The position numbers and the translations under genes were made by a program. Below are positions 7,103 to 15,412 of a DNA stretch of 19,021 bases, piece by piece. Location: NCBI GenBank assembly GCA_964431735.1, contig CAYSLJ010000137.1:1-19021 (forward strand), given 5' to 3'. The stretch comes from CALARM01 sp964431735. Its GTDB lineage: Bacteria > Vulcanimicrobiota > SpSt-956 > JAKJGF01. Below the pieces are notes generated by a model, which had not been told where the DNA came from, searched no databases, and saw only the letters and a program-made list of their open reading frames with translations. Within the stretch, counting starts at the first letter, position 1; each line of letters opens with the position of its first letter.

Positions 7103-8850
7103 TTAATTTTTCTTTTTATCCGGCAGATTCTGAGCATTTAAAAGCTTCAGCAAATCGTCGTTATAACTGGTATCACTTCCGGTAAGAAGTGATTTTCTTA
7201 CATCTTCCTGTCCTTCGTCTTCTTTATTTAAAAGAGACAGAAGATCATCTCCTTCTGAAGACTGGGAAAGAAGTGATTTTTTTACATCTTCCTGTCCTTC
7301 ATTTTCTTTATTTAAAAGAGACAGAAGANNNNNNNNNNNNNNNNNNNNNNNNNNNNNNNNNNNNNNNNNNNNNNNNNNNNNNNNNNNNNNNNNNNNNNNN
7401 NNNNNNNNNNNNNNNNNNNNNNNNNNNNATCTTCCTGTCCTTCATTTTCTTTATTTAAAAGAGACAGAAGATCATCTCCTTCTGAAGGCAGAGACAGAAG
7501 TGATTTTCTTATATCTTCCTGTTCTTCGTCTTTTTTATTCAGAAGTGATAACAGGTCATCCTGATTTTCTGTTTCTGTTGTATTTAAAAAAGGTAAGAAT
7601 TCTTTATCTATTTCTGAAAAAAGTATGGTTGCTTTTAATTGTTCTTTATCATATTTATCTTCCTGATGGAGCAGATCAATGAGGGAATCATTATCAGGAG
7701 GAGTATCGTTTACCTCTTTTTTCTCTATAAGTTTTATCAGGCCGTTTTTATAAAGACAGTACATATTTTCTACAAGCCTGTATAAAGGTATATCCATATG
7801 TTCTGATAAATCATTCAGTGTTCTCTTGCCGTCAATGTTCATCATAATGGCCAGATCTTTTTTACTGAAAGCAAAATCTTCTTCATCGCCCTGAGCATCA
7901 CTGTCTTCATTTAATATAAATATTGCATCAGAATATTTAAACTCTCCGGCAATTTCCGTCAGTTTTATTATTTTTTCGGAAGGGCCTGATATAATTTCTT
8001 CACATGTTATAGTTATCACTGTGTCAGGCTTATCCTGTCTCGTGAATTTAAAGAATGAGCAGTTACCTGTTTGTCGGGACATAGCCTCTGCTATAGCCAG
8101 ATCGCCATACCAGGAAAGACTTTTTGCATCCATTATTATTTGATTTTCTATATATATATCCACACTGTTACCGTTTGAAATTATGTTTAAATTTCCTGTT
8201 ACATTTGCATCAATAATTAAATTAAATATATCCTTCAATTTAAACTTTGATAAATCTGCATTAAGCCCCGGAAAGTCTTTAAATGTTTGCGATAAAGTCA
8301 TATCTGTAATATATGTGACATAACCATTTTTATGCAGATCTAACAAAATTTTTCCTGTTTCCAGACCTCCAAGGCCTGTATTGCATACCAGGTCTTCATA
8401 TAAAGGATATTTATTTATATGGCTTATTACCATCCATTCTTCCCGGGAAAATGTAATAGCTTCCTGATTATTTCTATCTTTAAAAGGAACAATGGAAAAA
8501 GATACATCATTTAATGGAATAACCTCACAGAGTTCCTGTATATCCATCCATTCCCCGAAGGCTTCCTTTAAAATTTTATCTCCTCTACCTTCTGAAAATG
8601 TAACAACTTCAGAAATAACTCCTTCAATAAATTGAAAGTTACCTGTCATAGCTAAAAGTGCTTTGAGAGCATCTTCCCCTTTGTCCGGGTCGTATATGGC
8701 ATGTGTAATCTCTCCGTCTTTCAGTATGATTTCTCCATTTAACGAATTACCTGAGAGAGTAATTTTTCCGCTTTTCCTTAAAGAATTTAAAAATTTTAAT
8801 ATGAAAATTAAGGAAAAACATGTTGTATGTCCGGATAGAGTTATATCCAT
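7103..8850 (-). CDS. Double-PATAN (DUF4388) protein with acidic C-terminal tandem repeats; interrupted by assembly gap
   Basis: The N-terminal PATAN domain (about 1-100) contains GEIILKDGEITHA and DALKALLAMTGNFQF. An HTH-like segment follows (about 137-185), then a second PATAN-like domain (about 199-272), then another HTH-like segment (about 325-380). The C-terminus is a tandem repeat with consensus DDLLSLLNKE(N/D)EGQED and (V/I)(R/K)KSLLS. A 100-N gap falls in the repeats. Reading past it in the repeat frame gives KSLLTGSDTSYN, then DDLLKLLNAQNLPDKKKN and a stop at 7103-7105, so the gene does not end at the gap. The true length is unknown. AGGAGGG sits upstream of the ATG at 8850. TTAACA and TATTAT spaced 15 bp at 8908-8934 are a weak promoter candidate. 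It is the first gene of the operon with the kinase. Confidence 0.85.
7130..7560 (-). repeat. In-frame coding tandem repeat (28-residue units)
   Basis: The unit is about 84 bp, encoding DDLLSLLNKENEGQED plus about 12 residues containing (R/K)KSLLS. Visible copies: one complete before the gap, partial copies on each side of it, one variant after it, and a shortened final unit (DDLLKLLN). Copies are nearly identical at the DNA level, implying recent expansion or homogenisation. Confidence 0.85.
7329..7428. other. Assembly gap of exactly 100 N
   Basis: The round number indicates a scaffolding placeholder, not a measured length. The 43 bases before the gap (7286-7328) are identical to the 43 bases after it (7429-7471). 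The two contig ends therefore either overlap directly or are different copies of the tandem repeat. Confidence 0.95.
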
Positions 8851-8980
8851 TATGAAACCCTCCTGATTTGTTTTTTTATTCAGATGTAGAACCTCTGATT
8901 TAACCGGATAATAAATTCCCTCTGATACTGTTAATATCCTTCTTCTCTTTTACTGATAAGCATATATCATTCATACTTAG

Positions 8981-9208
8981 TACCGCTCCAAATAAGTTCA
9001 TACCCATATTAAAACCTGTCCCTGGTCGGACTCTTCCGGAAAAGATATGATCCTGTTGCGTGGCAAACTGGTTTTACAGACTGTTAATATTTTTCCTCTA
9101 TATAATTTACACCTCTCTTTTAATACGGCATATCTTTTCCTCCAGAGCCCGGCCAGGGACAGGAGTGTTTGCCATATTTTTTTTGGCACCAATTTACCTG
9201 TTGCGGTA
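8981..9208 (+). mobile_element. R-family hairpin element, copy 2 (228 bp, complete)
   Basis: Bounded by TACCGC and GCGGTA and exactly 228 bp, like the copy at 17366-17593. Stem arms beginning CCTGTCCCTGG and ending CAGGGACAGG pair over about 35 bp with a small interruption (CTCTTCC against CTCCAGAG). Flanks are CTTAG (8976-8980) and ATTAG (9209-9213). It abuts an inverted H element. Non-coding. Confidence 0.8.
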
Positions 9209-9209
9209 A

Positions 9210-9337
9210 TTAGAGACTGGGAAAAAATAAACCTGGCAAATTATCAGAACGGTTATTATCCTCGCGTCACGCGTAACGCGTAACGCGTGACGATATAGAC
9301 TGTAAATATGACGGAGTTATTTCTCGACAATCCCTTA
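9210..9337 (-). mobile_element. H-family element, copy 2 (inverted)
   Basis: The reverse complement of the H pattern. On the minus strand it starts TAAGGGATTGTCGAGAAATA and ends near CCCAGTCTCTAA, with a heptamer array in the centre. The neighbouring plus-strand sequence CTGGAGCGGTAA (9339-9350) is an R-type end (TTACCGCTCCAG on the minus strand), so H lies between two R-type termini. Confidence 0.65.
9263..9292. repeat. Heptamer array, ACG class (4 units), core of H copy 2
   Basis: CGCGTCA, CGCGTAA (twice) and CGCGTGA, then CG and the flank ATATAGAC. The complementary flank TATATCG also precedes the arrays at 17282 and 18851. Confidence 0.85.
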
Positions 9338-9659
9338 TCTGGAGCGGTAATAAATAAATATATGTAAAATCATCTTCTGACATATTTATATATTTTATCG
9401 TTCCACGTTTCACTTCCCCTTTATAATCATCTTTGATAAAATATGTCACTTTATGGAACTGAGCTGTAAACTTAATTACACCTGCCTTTCTGTCTAAATA
9501 TAACAGGATATTTTTTTGAGTATTTTTTGTTATTTATCAAAGATGTTCTCTATATATGCAAAATATCTGCCAAAGGTTATTTTCTTTTTTTTAATTGCTA
9601 TAATTCTCAACAGTCGTTTACTTTTAAAAAATAATTAAATATATATTTTTTTATAAAAG

Positions 9660-9762
9660 TGTACTATTTGTGAATAAAGCTATTTTTTTAATATAAAATG
9701 GTACAGTAAGACATGTTTTTTTTGATAAACAGAGGAACAGGAGCATAATAAAAGTGTACCAT
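9660..9762. promoter_or_regulatory. Three TGTAC(C/T)AT motifs in a gene-free stretch
   Basis: TGTACTAT at 9660-9667, ATGGTACA (its reverse complement) at 9698-9705 and TGTACCAT at 9755-9762. The two outer copies share the longer stretch ATAAAAGTGTAC. They lie between the response-regulator stop (9843) and the repeats upstream of the PATAN operon. The regulator that might bind them is unknown, and chance is possible in such AT-rich DNA. Apart from these motifs and the repeats, 9351-9842 shows no gene or other feature I can support. Confidence 0.3.
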
Positions 9763-9842
9763 CGGACTATAAGTTCACATGGAAAATTGCATGAATAAGA
9801 TTCTCTGATTTTTATCTATGTAAAACAACAATCTCGGTTAAA

Positions 9843-11534
9843 TCAGTCTTCTTTGAAAATATTATATTCTTTAATTTTCCTGTAGATAGTATTACGGCTT
9901 AATCCCAGAATTTCAGCAGCCACCGCTTTTTTCCAGTTGCTTTTTTTCAGGGCGTCTCTGATTACTGTTTCATCAATTTCTCTTTTGTTGTTAGCTGAAG
10001 AGAGGGGAAAATTCTTTAAATCCTTCGGAAGATTATCCCGGGTAATTATTGCATTATTGGAAAGTATAAAAGCATGCTCAATTACATGTTCAAGTTCTCT
10101 TATATTACCGGGCCATGTATACTGGAGAAAAAGTTTATGAATATCTTTTGATATACCCTTGATATTCATATTGAATTTCATGTTGAACTTCTTGATAAAA
10201 TATTCAACCAGAATCGAAATATCATCCCATCTTTCTCTGAGAGGAGGCAAATTTATTTCCACTACTTTTAATCTATAATAAAGGTCTTCACGAAATTCAC
10301 CTGATTTAATCTTTTTCTCTATATTCTGGTTTGTAGCTGCTACAATACGAACATCAACCTTTACCGGTTTATGGTCTCCCACTCTTTCAAATTCCATTTC
10401 CTGAAGGACTCTGAGAAGACGTACCTGTAAAGCAGGTGACGTATCTCCGATTTCATCTAAAAATACCGTTCCTCCGTCTGCTATTTCAAAACGACCTGCT
10501 TTGTCTCTGATGGCTCCTGTAAAAGCTCCCTTTACATGGCCGAACAGTTCGCTTTCAAGTAAACTCTCAGGTAAAGCCGAGCAATTTACTTTGACGAGAG
10601 GTTTGTTTCGTCTAGGACCGTTATAATGCAGTGCTTCTGCTATTAATTCTTTCCCTGTTCCACTTTCTCCGGTAATAAGAACAGTGGTAGAAATATCTGA
10701 AAGTTTTTCTACGAGACCATAAATTTTTTGCATTTTTTCATTTTTACCTATCATATTATGAAACTTATGTCTTTCCTTCAGTTCTCTCTCCAGTTCATAC
10801 AATTTTGTCTCATCTCTTATTACCATGACTGCCCCGCAGAAATCACCGCCAGTATCTATTAAAGGAGTAATATTTAAAGTGACAAATTGTCTGGAACGAT
10901 ATTTATGATTACATTCTATACGGTATAGTTCAAAAGATTGTCTTTCTTTAATAGTTTTATTGATTGTTTCGGAACATTCTCTGTTACAATGTATTGTTTC
11001 ATCGTTAAAGTTCTTGCCTGTACAATGCTCAGACAGGCCACATATATGTCTGGCAGAATCATTCACTCCTGTAATATTCAAATCTTTATCGATGGTAATA
11101 ATCCCATCTTTTACACTCTGGAAAATTGCCTGAAGATGTTTGCCGTATCTTTCTTTCTCCTTTACTATTTCTCTGAATTCCAGAGCTTTTCTGGTAAGAT
11201 GAAGGAGTGTTTCTTTTTCAACCGGTTTTGTTATATAGTCAAATGCGCCGAGACGAACAGATTCTGATGCAGTATTGACAGTGGGATAACCGGTGATAAT
11301 TATAACAGGGCAGACTATATTTTTATTTTTTAATGTCCTTAAAAAATCCAGTCCTGTCTTTCTCCCGAGGAGAATATCTGCAAAGATTACATCAAAATGT
11401 ATGTGAGAAACTTTCTCTAAAGCCTCTTCATAATTGTAGGCAACCTCTACATTATATCCTGCGTCTATGAGAAAACATTCGAATGTATAACACAGAGATT
11501 GCTCATCATCAACTATTAATATATAAGGCTTCAT
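9843..11534 (-). CDS. NtrC-type sigma-54-dependent response regulator with PAS domain
   Basis: Counted from the ATG at 11534. Residues 1-120 are a receiver domain (ILIVDDE, phospho-acceptor Asp53 in FADILLG, IIITGY, Lys in ITKP). A PAS domain (about 130-245) carries Cys165, Cys171, Cys183 and Cys187. Residues about 260-490 are an AAA+ domain: Walker A GESGTGKE (289-296), GAFTGA loop (336-341) that contacts sigma-54, and Walker B GGTVFLDE. The C-terminus is a Fis-type helix-turn-helix (AAEILGLSRNTIYRKI). It should activate sigma-54 promoters when phosphorylated. The ATG is preferred over a TTG one codon earlier because AGGAGG sits 8 bases before it. The gene overlaps the histidine-kinase gene by 26 bp, implying translational coupling and a cognate pair. 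Confidence 0.93.
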   Translation of the reverse strand: MKPYILIVDDEQSLCYTFECFLIDAGYNVEVAYNYEEALEKVSHIHFDVIFADILLGRKTGLDFLRTLKNKNIVCPVIIITGYPTVNTASESVRLGAFDYITKPVEKETLLHLTRKALEFREIVKEKERYGKHLQAIFQSVKDGIITIDKDLNITGVNDSARHICGLSEHCTGKNFNDETIHCNRECSETINKTIKERQSFELYRIECNHKYRSRQFVTLNITPLIDTGGDFCGAVMVIRDETKLYELERELKERHKFHNMIGKNEKMQKIYGLVEKLSDISTTVLITGESGTGKELIAEALHYNGPRRNKPLVKVNCSALPESLLESELFGHVKGAFTGAIRDKAGRFEIADGGTVFLDEIGDTSPALQVRLLRVLQEMEFERVGDHKPVKVDVRIVAATNQNIEKKIKSGEFREDLYYRLKVVEINLPPLRERWDDISILVEYFIKKFNMKFNMNIKGISKDIHKLFLQYTWPGNIRELEHVIEHAFILSNNAIITRDNLPKDLKNFPLSSANNKREIDETVIRDALKKSNWKKAVAAEILGLSRNTIYRKIKEYNIFKED

Positions 11535-13947
11535 CAATCATTCCTCCTGACGGTAAATAAATTATAACCTTTGTAAATTCTCCTTCAACGCTATCAATCA
11601 ATATTGTGCCTCCATGATCATTTATAATACCGTAGCTTATACTTAACCCCAGTCCCGGTCCTTCTCCTAACGGTTTGGTTGTAAAAAAAGGATTAAATAC
11701 TTTATTTATTATATCGGCAGATATACCGGGACCATTATCAAAAAAAGTAAGTTGACCATAAGACTTTTTGTTTATAACTTTCTCTTCTACCTGAAATTTA
11801 ATTGTTTTCTCATGATTTTTATTGTGTTTTTTATTCAGTGCATACTGCGCATTTGTTAAAATATTCAGAAATACCTGCTGAAGCAGTGTTGGTCTGGCAG
11901 GTATGGGAGGAAAATTATCCGGAATATTTACTATCAGGTTAATGTCGTTTTTTATCAAGTTGGCCTGAATAAGAGAAATAGTAGCGGAAAATAAGGTGTT
12001 TATAGAAACAGGGACTTTCTCCTCTCCGGCAGGCCTTGAAAAATCTAACAAATTCTTTACTATAACTGCAATACGATGGCTCTGAGCCTTGATGATCTGT
12101 GAAAAATTGTATTCTTTACTATCTTTATTAACTCTGTCATTAAGTAACTGAGCACAGTTTATAATACTGTTCAGAGGATTGTTAATTTCATGAGCCACTC
12201 CTGCTGCCAGTTCTCCTATTGATGCCAGGTGGTATGTTCTGAAGGCATCTTTCTGTAACATCATTTTCTCCGTTATATTACTGGCTATAAGGAGCAGTTG
12301 ATTTACATGTCCTTCATCGTCTTTTATGGGGTTAACTTTTATGTTGAAATATTTGTTGTCAGGTGTTATAATCTGACTCTTCTGTGTCTGGCCGGTAACG
12401 AAGGTACTTAATACAGGGCAGTTTTCGCAGGAAAAACAATTGAAAAAATCCTGACATTTTTCACCTGCAGAATTACAATATGATTTTGCTATGGAATTTG
12501 CCCATAAAATAGTCAGATCAGGGGATAATACCAGTACAAGATCCTGTATGGCCTCAAGAAAGGTCTGATATTCCTGAGAAAGTTTTCTGTAATTACTCTC
12601 GCTGGCCCTCAAAATTTCAGATGTTTTCTTATGCATTATGGCATTTACAAAAACATTCCCCACCATTTTAATAAGTTCTATATCTTCCTTTACCCATGAT
12701 ATTTTACCCTGTAACCGCTCAAAGCCGAGCAATCCTATAATAGATCTGTTATATACAAGAGGTAACATGAGAATAGATTTAATCTCTGAGGCCAATGATT
12801 CTGTATCATCAAACATGGTTGTGTCAGGAATATCAATAATTTTAAATTTTTTGAGCTTTTCAATAACCCATGGTATATCTTCAATCTGCATACTTACAGA
12901 ATGTTCGATATTTATTTCCTTATTATACCAGTTATATACATTTTTGATTATTTTATTTCCATCCATAAAGTGAATATAACTTCTGTCTATACCTATAAAT
13001 TCACATATCAATTGCAGTGTATTTTCTATTTCTCTGTCAATATTGGCCGGTTCGATATTGATAAATTTTGTAGATATGGAACCAAAAAATTTTTCTACTT
13101 TAAAACGATAAATCAAGGCATCTCTGGCTTTTTTACTTTTTGTTATATCTGTATAGGTACCTACTATTCTTTTTATTTTTCCTCCTTCATATCTTTCCAC
13201 TACTTTGCCTTTCGAAGCAATCCACTTCCATTTTCCTGATTTTGTTTTCAGTCTGTATTCTAAATAATATCTATTTTTATTACCTGTTAAATAATAAAGA
13301 AAGCTTTTTTCCACATTATGTCTGTCATCAGGATGAATCAGCTCAAACATAGTTTTATAATTCCATACAAATTCGTAAGGTCTGTAACCGAGAATAGTAA
13401 AACACCTTGGACTGTAGTAAATATTGGCCTGTGCTATGGCATCAGGCAACATAACATCATATGGAATTTTTATATCCCACAGTCCGTCACTTGTTCCTTC
13501 CAGAGCAAATCTGAGTCTTTCTTCACTTTCTTTAAGTTGAACATTTTTATTCCACCCTTTTATAAGTGAGTTTGTAAGACAGTAAAGATGTTCTCTATCA
13601 AATGGTTTTCTTATATAATATATATCCTGTTGTAAATTTTCCATTATATTTTTGAATGATATATCAGAGTAGCCGGTAATAATGATGATAATAATATCAG
13701 CGTCGATATTTCTCAGCTCTCTTGCTGTATCAAGTCCATTCATTACAGGCATGTGCATGTCCAGAATACAAAGGGGGATTCTTCCACTATGTTCATATAT
13801 ATGTTTTAAATATTCAAGTAGTTTTACTCCGTTTTCAAAGGTTACTATATTAAAATAATTGTCTAACAATCTTTTTTTTAATATAGATGCATATAAGTTT
13901 AAAGTAGCCGGTTCATCATCTGCTATAAGTATGGTATTGTAATACAT
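11509..13947 (-). CDS. Soluble histidine kinase with N-terminal receiver, PAS, GAF and PAS domains
   Basis: 812 residues, no membrane segment. Residues 1-130 are a receiver (IADDE, Asp63 in CILDMHMPVMNG, IITGYSD, Lys in IRKP). A PAS domain (about 142-280) has the PAS_3-like HPDDR motif. A GAF domain spans about 285-445. A second PAS (about 460-560) has cysteines 491, 498, 504, 507 and 510. The HisKA helix has His586 in AAGVAHEINNPL. The ATPase domain has an N box (VFLNILTNAQYAL), FFDNGPGIS and GEGPGLGLSI. The receiver-first order suggests this kinase is itself controlled by phosphotransfer, then signals to the overlapping NtrC-type regulator. It senses cytoplasmic cues; clustered cysteines hint at redox or metal, which is inference. 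The ribosome-binding site is weak (GGGA). Confidence 0.92.
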   Translation of the reverse strand: MYYNTILIADDEPATLNLYASILKKRLLDNYFNIVTFENGVKLLEYLKHIYEHSGRIPLCILDMHMPVMNGLDTARELRNIDADIIIIIITGYSDISFKNIMENLQQDIYYIRKPFDREHLYCLTNSLIKGWNKNVQLKESEERLRFALEGTSDGLWDIKIPYDVMLPDAIAQANIYYSPRCFTILGYRPYEFVWNYKTMFELIHPDDRHNVEKSFLYYLTGNKNRYYLEYRLKTKSGKWKWIASKGKVVERYEGGKIKRIVGTYTDITKSKKARDALIYRFKVEKFFGSISTKFINIEPANIDREIENTLQLICEFIGIDRSYIHFMDGNKIIKNVYNWYNKEINIEHSVSMQIEDIPWVIEKLKKFKIIDIPDTTMFDDTESLASEIKSILMLPLVYNRSIIGLLGFERLQGKISWVKEDIELIKMVGNVFVNAIMHKKTSEILRASESNYRKLSQEYQTFLEAIQDLVLVLSPDLTILWANSIAKSYCNSAGEKCQDFFNCFSCENCPVLSTFVTGQTQKSQIITPDNKYFNIKVNPIKDDEGHVNQLLLIASNITEKMMLQKDAFRTYHLASIGELAAGVAHEINNPLNSIINCAQLLNDRVNKDSKEYNFSQIIKAQSHRIAVIVKNLLDFSRPAGEEKVPVSINTLFSATISLIQANLIKNDINLIVNIPDNFPPIPARPTLLQQVFLNILTNAQYALNKKHNKNHEKTIKFQVEEKVINKKSYGQLTFFDNGPGISADIINKVFNPFFTTKPLGEGPGLGLSISYGIINDHGGTILIDSVEGEFTKVIIYLPSGGMIDEALYINS

Positions 13948-14106
13948 ATTGTTTGTAATCCCAGAGAACCTGTGTGCGGCAGCCTTCCCCGTGACATCCT
14001 CCTTCCCCTCTGTGTTGTAATTTCCATTGATTACAGGAAATTAACACTCTGAGAATTTGAAATATTAAATGACCTGAGCATAAGCATGTAATAACAGTCT
14101 TCCTCC

Positions 14107-14134
14107 CGTCACGCGTAACGCGTTACGCGTCACG
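14107..14134. repeat. Heptamer array, ACG class (4 units), standalone
   Basis: CGTCACG, CGTAACG, CGTTACG and CGTCACG, between the pseudokinase stop and the histidine-kinase start. The centre is perfectly palindromic over 20 bp (14111-14130). No H-type terminal repeats surround it, so these arrays occur outside H elements too. The rest of 13948-14218 shows nothing I can support. Confidence 0.85.
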
Positions 14135-14218
14135 AGAGCAGATATTTATTATTTATGTTCACCTCAATAAATGACCTATTACCCTGTATAAGCCATAAGG
14201 CCAGAAAACCAGGAATTG

Positions 14219-15319
14219 TCAAGGCTTTATTGCAGGTTGTTCCCGGAGATGCAGTAAAGATTTTAGTTTCATCCACAGGATAATAATTTTACTTTTTATC
14301 ATACTGTAACTGTTTGTTTTACTTTCTGTTTTTTTGCCCTTTCCCTCTGAACCAGAAGGTTCGTCAGGCAGAAGAATCACATTATGTTTAACCGGAGACA
14401 GACCTTCTTCTTCTTCTTTTTTTAACCACTCTTCCGGAATGAAAGCCTTACATGTATCAACCTCTATTGATGTCAGTGCCTGTTTCATTTCCATGATGTT
14501 ATTATATCTTTTCCTTGCATCCAGTTCCATGGCTTTAAATATTATATGTTCCAGATCAAGGGAAATTTTTTGATTTAATTCTCTGCAGGAAGTTAGATTC
14601 ATTGCCTGAAAGATTCTGTCCACAGCATCGGGAGGAGGTGTTTTTGTCGTAAGAAAATAAAGTGTGGCACCAAGAGAATAAATATCACTTTTTTCATCTG
14701 TCTGTGCTACATATTGCTCCATAGGTGAATAATGCATCTTTGCAGTCTTGGCTATGGCAAGTGTTCTGGATTTTGGATCGAAAAGTTTTGAAATGCCGAA
14801 ATCTATCAATTTTAAATGGCCCTGCTCGGAGAATATTATATTTTCAGGGCAGAGTCCTCTGAATATAATAGGCTGTGGTTCCCTGGTATGTAAATATTCA
14901 ATTACATCACAGAGTTCCATAGCCCATTTAATAATAACCGCTTCATCCAGATATCCTTCAATGGTAGTGACAATACCGGATAATTTTTTCCCTTTTATAT
15001 ACTCCATAACGAGATATTTTTTCTCATCTACATCGAAGGTATCTTCAATATCGGGGAGATTTATATGTTTCAACCTCAGAAGCAGTCCCGCTTCTAATTG
15101 AAATTGTTCAATAATCTGTTGCTTTTCTACAACATTTAAATTATCAGCAAGGAGTTCTTTAATAATAATATCTTTCTGAGTCTGTATGTTTTTACCTCTG
15201 TATATTCTGCTTACGTGACTGTTAGTAACAATTTTGTTAATAAAATAAATACTTCTAAGAATGGTTCCTTTTTCCAGAATTACATTCTTTGAACCACTCT
15301 GTTCATTCAGAGGATACAT
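14219..15319 (-). CDS. Predicted pseudokinase of the Ser/Thr kinase family
   Basis: 366 residues. The overall kinase fold is recognisable (residues about 20-285): Lys54 in IIIKELL, alpha-C Glu76, VMEYIKGKKL hinge, DFG Asp173 in LIDFGIS, YSPMEQ and SDIYSLGATLYFL. The Gly-rich loop is gone (IVTNSHVSRIYRG), and the catalytic loop HRDLKPEN is FRGLCPEN (153-160), losing His, the catalytic Asp and Lys. It should therefore bind a partner or nucleotide without transferring phosphate. The C-terminal tail (about 290-366) is charged and low-complexity, with a short hydrophobic stretch (IIILWMKLKSLL). A good sigma-70 promoter lies just upstream. It sits between hydG and the histidine-kinase gene. A regulatory or scaffold role is inferred. 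Confidence 0.85.
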   Translation of the reverse strand: MYPLNEQSGSKNVILEKGTILRSIYFINKIVTNSHVSRIYRGKNIQTQKDIIIKELLADNLNVVEKQQIIEQFQLEAGLLLRLKHINLPDIEDTFDVDEKKYLVMEYIKGKKLSGIVTTIEGYLDEAVIIKWAMELCDVIEYLHTREPQPIIFRGLCPENIIFSEQGHLKLIDFGISKLFDPKSRTLAIAKTAKMHYSPMEQYVAQTDEKSDIYSLGATLYFLTTKTPPPDAVDRIFQAMNLTSCRELNQKISLDLEHIIFKAMELDARKRYNNIMEMKQALTSIEVDTCKAFIPEEWLKKEEEEGLSPVKHNVILLPDEPSGSEGKGKKTESKTNSYSMIKSKIIILWMKLKSLLHLREQPAIKP

Positions 15320-15367
15320 AATATATAAGTTTGCAGTTTATTCCACGGTGACACTATTATCTCATTT

Positions 15368-15395
15368 ATTATATCATATTTTTCTCATATAGCAA
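15368..15395 (-). promoter_or_regulatory. Sigma-70-type promoter of the pseudokinase gene
   Basis: On the minus strand, TTGCTA (-35; 15390-15395) and a perfect TATAAT (-10; 15368-15373) are separated by 16 bp, about 50 bp before the ATG at 15319. The B element insertion at 15423 lies just upstream and leaves this promoter intact. Confidence 0.65.
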
Positions 15396-15412
15396 TTATT
15401 TTTTTGAGATTT

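Noticed and set aside
7312..7428. Apparent end of the double-PATAN gene right after the N gap
   Set aside because: The stop arises because 100 N is not a multiple of three. The repeat frame continues cleanly to the stop at 7103-7105.
8998..9192. Minus-strand ORF of 64 codons
   Set aside because: It lies entirely inside R copy 2. The coding appearance comes from the element's hairpin arms.
9267..9449. Minus-strand ORF of 60 codons with GTG start
   Set aside because: Its second half reads through H copy 2 and the heptamer array, and no Shine-Dalgarno precedes the GTG. The first half (about 35 residues) could be a gene remnant, but nothing recognisable supports it.
12638..13569. Several plus-strand ORFs opposite the histidine-kinase gene
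   Set aside because: They are shadows of the clear histidine-kinase frame, with Phe/Ile/Ser-rich composition typical of antisense AT-rich frames.
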